Below are positions 61,934-64,000 of a DNA stretch of 64,000 bases, piece after piece. Location: the NCBI GenBank assembly GCA_000701625.1, contig JNJK01000026.1, positions 1 to 64,000 on the forward strand, given 5' to 3'. The DNA comes from Lachnospiraceae bacterium MC2017. Lineage in GTDB: Bacteria; Bacillota; Clostridia; Lachnospirales; Lachnospiraceae. Position 1 is the first letter of the stretch. Every line of letters begins with the position of its first letter. The notes below the pieces were generated by a model, which was not told the origin of the DNA, did not search any database, and saw only the letters and a list, made by a program, of their open reading frames with translations. The translations under genes and the position numbers were made by a program.

Positions 61934-62980
61934 ATGGAAATCGAAAAGAAGCTGTTCGGTCACACGGGGGACAACAAAGACATTTCAGTATACACGCTGG
62001 TAAATTCCAATGGAATGAAGGCATCCATATCTGAGTTTGGAGCAAATATCGTTTCACTTATAGTTCCTGACAGGAACGGTGAACTGAAGGATGTGGTTTT
62101 GGGGTATGACAGCGCAGATCCTTATTTTGTAAACAATGAGTTCTTTGGTGCGACGATCGGACGCAGCGCAAATCGTATAGCAGGAGCCAGATTTGATCTG
62201 GATGGTACGACCGTTCTGCTGGATGCAAACGAAAATGACAATAATCTTCACACAGATAAAGAGAACGGATTCCATAAAAAGCTCTGGACAGCGGCACCTG
62301 ATGAGGGTAGAAATTCGGTTACCATGAGTTATACGAGCCCGGATGGCGAGAATGGCTTCCCCGGAAGGCTCGATATGAAAGTTACCTTTACATTGACAGA
62401 TGACAATGAACTGGTGCTTCATTATGAAGGTGTATCAGATAAAAAAACTCTGATAAACTGCACAAACCATTCTTACTTTAATCTTGGAGGGCACGACAGC
62501 GGACTCATCACCGATCACTTTATTCAGATCGTTGCGTCACATTATACTCCTGTACGCGCAGGATCTATTCCGACAGGCGAGATCGCTTCTGTATCAGGAA
62601 CACCTTTTGACCTTCGTGAGATGACAAGAGTGGGTGATCATATAGATGACGCCATTGAACAGCTCTGTCTTACAGGAGGCTATGATCACAACTTTGTACT
62701 CGATGCACCTGGCGGAGACATGATCGCAGCAGTTGAGGATAGAAAGAGCGGCAGAAGAATGGAAGTATATACAGACCTTCCGGGTGTTCAGTTCTATGCC
62801 GGAAACTTTATTGGTGAATTAACCGGTAAAAACGGTGCGCATTACACTAAGCGCTGCGGGCTTTGCCTTGAGACACAGTATTTCCCCAATAGTGCAAATC
62901 AGGAAGGCTTCCGTCGCCCGATCTACTCTGCGGGCGAGAAGTATGATACAACAACAACATATAAATTCACCACTTGCTAA
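61934..62980 (+). CDS. galM: Aldose 1-epimerase (galactose mutarotase)
   Basis: 348 residues from ATG 61934 (GGAGG 11 bases upstream); frames opening with GTG at 61910 or ATG at 61916 overlap that site. Interconverts alpha and beta forms of galactose, glucose and arabinose. 'NRIAGARFDLDG', 'HTDKENGFHKKLW', catalytic His in 'NHSYFNLGGH', 'DHNFVLD' and the catalytic Glu near 'GLCLETQYFPNSANQ' are present. Stands between recR and araD. Confidence 0.93.
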   Translation: MEIEKKLFGHTGDNKDISVYTLVNSNGMKASISEFGANIVSLIVPDRNGELKDVVLGYDSADPYFVNNEFFGATIGRSANRIAGARFDLDGTTVLLDANENDNNLHTDKENGFHKKLWTAAPDEGRNSVTMSYTSPDGENGFPGRLDMKVTFTLTDDNELVLHYEGVSDKKTLINCTNHSYFNLGGHDSGLITDHFIQIVASHYTPVRAGSIPTGEIASVSGTPFDLREMTRVGDHIDDAIEQLCLTGGYDHNFVLDAPGGDMIAAVEDRKSGRRMEVYTDLPGVQFYAGNFIGELTGKNGAHYTKRCGLCLETQYFPNSANQEGFRRPIYSAGEKYDTTTTYKFTTC

Positions 62981-63087
62981 GGCAACATCACTAAAAGGTA
63001 TGGTTGTATCAATACAAAATGAGCAATAATTCCCAAACTGATCGATTAAAACAAGACAACTTCTTGTATAATACAGCGTATACGGTC

Positions 63088-63115
63088 TTGAAAATGTATA
63101 GGGATCGCATATAAT
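63088..63115 (+). promoter_or_regulatory. Promoter upstream of araD
   Basis: TTGAAA (63088-63093), 16-bp spacer, TATAAT (63110-63115), 50 bp before the araD start. Confidence 0.68.
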
Positions 63116-63165
63116 GAAAATGTACTGTCTAATCGACAAAAAGTTGTATTTAAGGAGGAATCACA

Positions 63166-63861
63166 GTGCTTGAGGAATTAAAGAAAAAGGTTTATGAAGC
63201 CAATATGCTTCTGCCGAAGTATGATCTTGTGACATTTACATGGGGAAATGTCAGCGGAATTGACCGTGAGTCCGGTTATTTCGTAATCAAGCCCAGCGGT
63301 GTTGAGTATGATAGTCTTACTCCGGATGATATGGTAGTCGTCGATCTTAATTGCAACAAAATCGAGGGCAAATATAATCCGTCCTCTGATACAGAAACTC
63401 ATGCAGAGCTTTATCGTAAGTGGAGTGATATCGGCGGTATCGTTCACACACATTCTCCGTGGGCTACGAGCTGGGCTCAGGCCGGACGCAGCATTCCCTG
63501 CTATGGAACAACCCATGCTGATTATTTCTATGGTGATGTTCCGTGTCTTCGTTGCCTTACAAAAGAAGAGATTGATGAAGCATACGAGAGAAATACCGGT
63601 GTTCTGATCACTGATTACTTTAAGGACAAGGATCACGTTGCAGTTCAGGCTTGCCTCTGCAAGAACCATGGTCCTTTTGGATGGGGCAAAGACCCAGTAG
63701 ATGCTGTACATACAGCAGTTGTACTTGAGGAAGTTGCAAAGATGGCTTGCCGTACAGAAATGATCAACCCGAAGGTACAGGAGTGCCCTCAGGAAGTTCA
63801 GGATAAACATTACTATCGTAAGCATGGTGCAAATGCATATTATGGTCAGAATAACGGCTGA
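63166..63861 (+). CDS. araD: L-ribulose-5-phosphate 4-epimerase
   Basis: 231 residues with a GTG start preceded by AAGGAGG. Converts L-ribulose 5-phosphate to D-xylulose 5-phosphate in L-arabinose catabolism. Zinc ligands His94, His96 ('[10 protein letters not shown]') and His168 ('[10 protein letters not shown]'), 'GNVSGID', 'KPSGVEYD' and '[11 protein letters not shown]' are the family marks. Likely an operon with the transketolase gene, which starts 14 bp downstream. Confidence 0.95.
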   Translation: MLEELKKKVYEANMLLPKYDLVTFTWGNVSGIDRESGYFVIKPSGVEYDSLTPDDMVVVDLNCNKIEGKYNPSSDTETHAELYRKWSDIGGIVHTHSPWATSWAQAGRSIPCYGTTHADYFYGDVPCLRCLTKEEIDEAYERNTGVLITDYFKDKDHVAVQACLCKNHGPFGWGKDPVDAVHTAVVLEEVAKMACRTEMINPKVQECPQEVQDKHYYRKHGANAYYGQNNG

Positions 63862-63875
63862 GAAAGGAAACTAAT

Positions 63876-64000
63876 ATGACTAACAAAGAACTTGAAAAGA
63901 CGGCTAATGCGGTCCGCAAGGATATCGTAACTGCCGTACATGCTGCAAAGTCCGGACATCCCGGCGGATCTCTTTCAGCAGCAGATATTTTTACATATCT
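63876..64000 (+). CDS. Transketolase, N-terminal part (cut by window edge)
   Basis: First 41 codons from ATG 63876 (GAAAGGAAAC upstream): the thiamine-binding stretch '[21 protein letters not shown]' identifies a transketolase, probably the separate N-terminal subunit found in many Firmicutes. Moves two-carbon units in the pentose phosphate pathway, next to araD. Continues beyond base 64000. Confidence 0.9.
   Translation, partial: MTNKELEKTANAVRKDIVTAVHAAKSGHPGGSLSAADIFTY

Noticed and set aside
63178-63825. 215-codon minus-strand frame opposite araD
   Set aside because: Shadow of a well-supported gene with all zinc ligands; no start signals.
1-64000. CRISPR arrays, rRNA genes, prophage or conjugative modules
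   Set aside because: No regularly spaced repeats, no rRNA-like sequence and no phage structural or mobilisation genes seen.

Overview
The window looks like a chromosomal segment of a low-to-moderate GC anaerobic Firmicute, most likely a rumen or gut Lachnospiraceae bacterium of the Butyrivibrio/Pseudobutyrivibrio type. The basis is gene content and architecture rather than a database match: GH127 arabinofuranosidase locus, feoA-feoA-feoB with a very short Fur-like gene, CIRCE-controlled Hsp20, FliB-type flagellin methylase, a TetM-like GTPase joined to a YacP/Rae1 nuclease, strong AGGAGG ribosome sites and canonical sigma-A promoters. Nearly all of it is protein coding.

Layout. 0-2.1 kb: a cut-off IS66-type tnpA, the 3' remnant of a gene apparently interrupted by it, and a hipBA toxin-antitoxin pair. 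2.1-8.2 kb: a 1,832-residue secreted protein flanked on both sides by broken copies of hipB sequence. 8.2-18 kb: amidase lipoprotein, threonine aldolase, MATE exporter, Hsp20, a membrane HExxH protein, an orphan adenine/cytosine DNA methylase, an unknown membrane protein and a CstA transporter, then an 800-bp gap with two strong hairpins. 18-25 kb: CaCA antiporter, HAD phosphatase, metallophosphoesterase, truA, a membrane acyltransferase and the GTPase-nuclease fusion. 25-31.5 kb: gltBD behind a terminator-containing leader. 31.7-35.2 kb: a secreted caspase-fold protein. 35.5-38.6 kb: Fur-box-controlled feoA-feoA-feoB-mini-fur. 38.8-50.3 kb: an unknown gene, an exonuclease, DacA, trmB, thioredoxin, acyltransferase, three tRNAs, an L,D-transpeptidase, an unknown gene, thrH, a tandem Nudix protein and fliB. 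50.5-57.7 kb: a GH127 - sugar ABC importer - YesL - LacI locus. 57.7-64 kb: tRNA-Ser, 6-phosphofructokinase, dnaX-ybaB-recR, galM, araD and the start of a transketolase.

How the parts connect. Beta-L-arabinofuranosidase, its importer and LacI regulator, with araD, transketolase and galM nearby, suggest use of plant arabinosides through the pentose phosphate route into glycolysis (pfk). The gltBD and feo loci each carry readable control sites. Cell-envelope enzymes (amidase, DacA, L,D-transpeptidase) and two very large secreted proteins are scattered through the region.

The most interesting items are (i) the translational GTPase fused to a Rae1-like A-site endoribonuclease, (ii) two structured elements around the threonine aldolase gene that share an internal-loop sequence but have unrelated outer stems, (iii) a secreted clan-CD (caspase-fold) protein with BIG2 and carboxypeptidase-regulatory-like domains, (iv) a dispersed palindromic repeat with compensatory stem changes, and (v) the terminator/micro-ORF leader of gltBD. 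All functional calls rest on reading the sequence and remembered family motifs; no searches were run.
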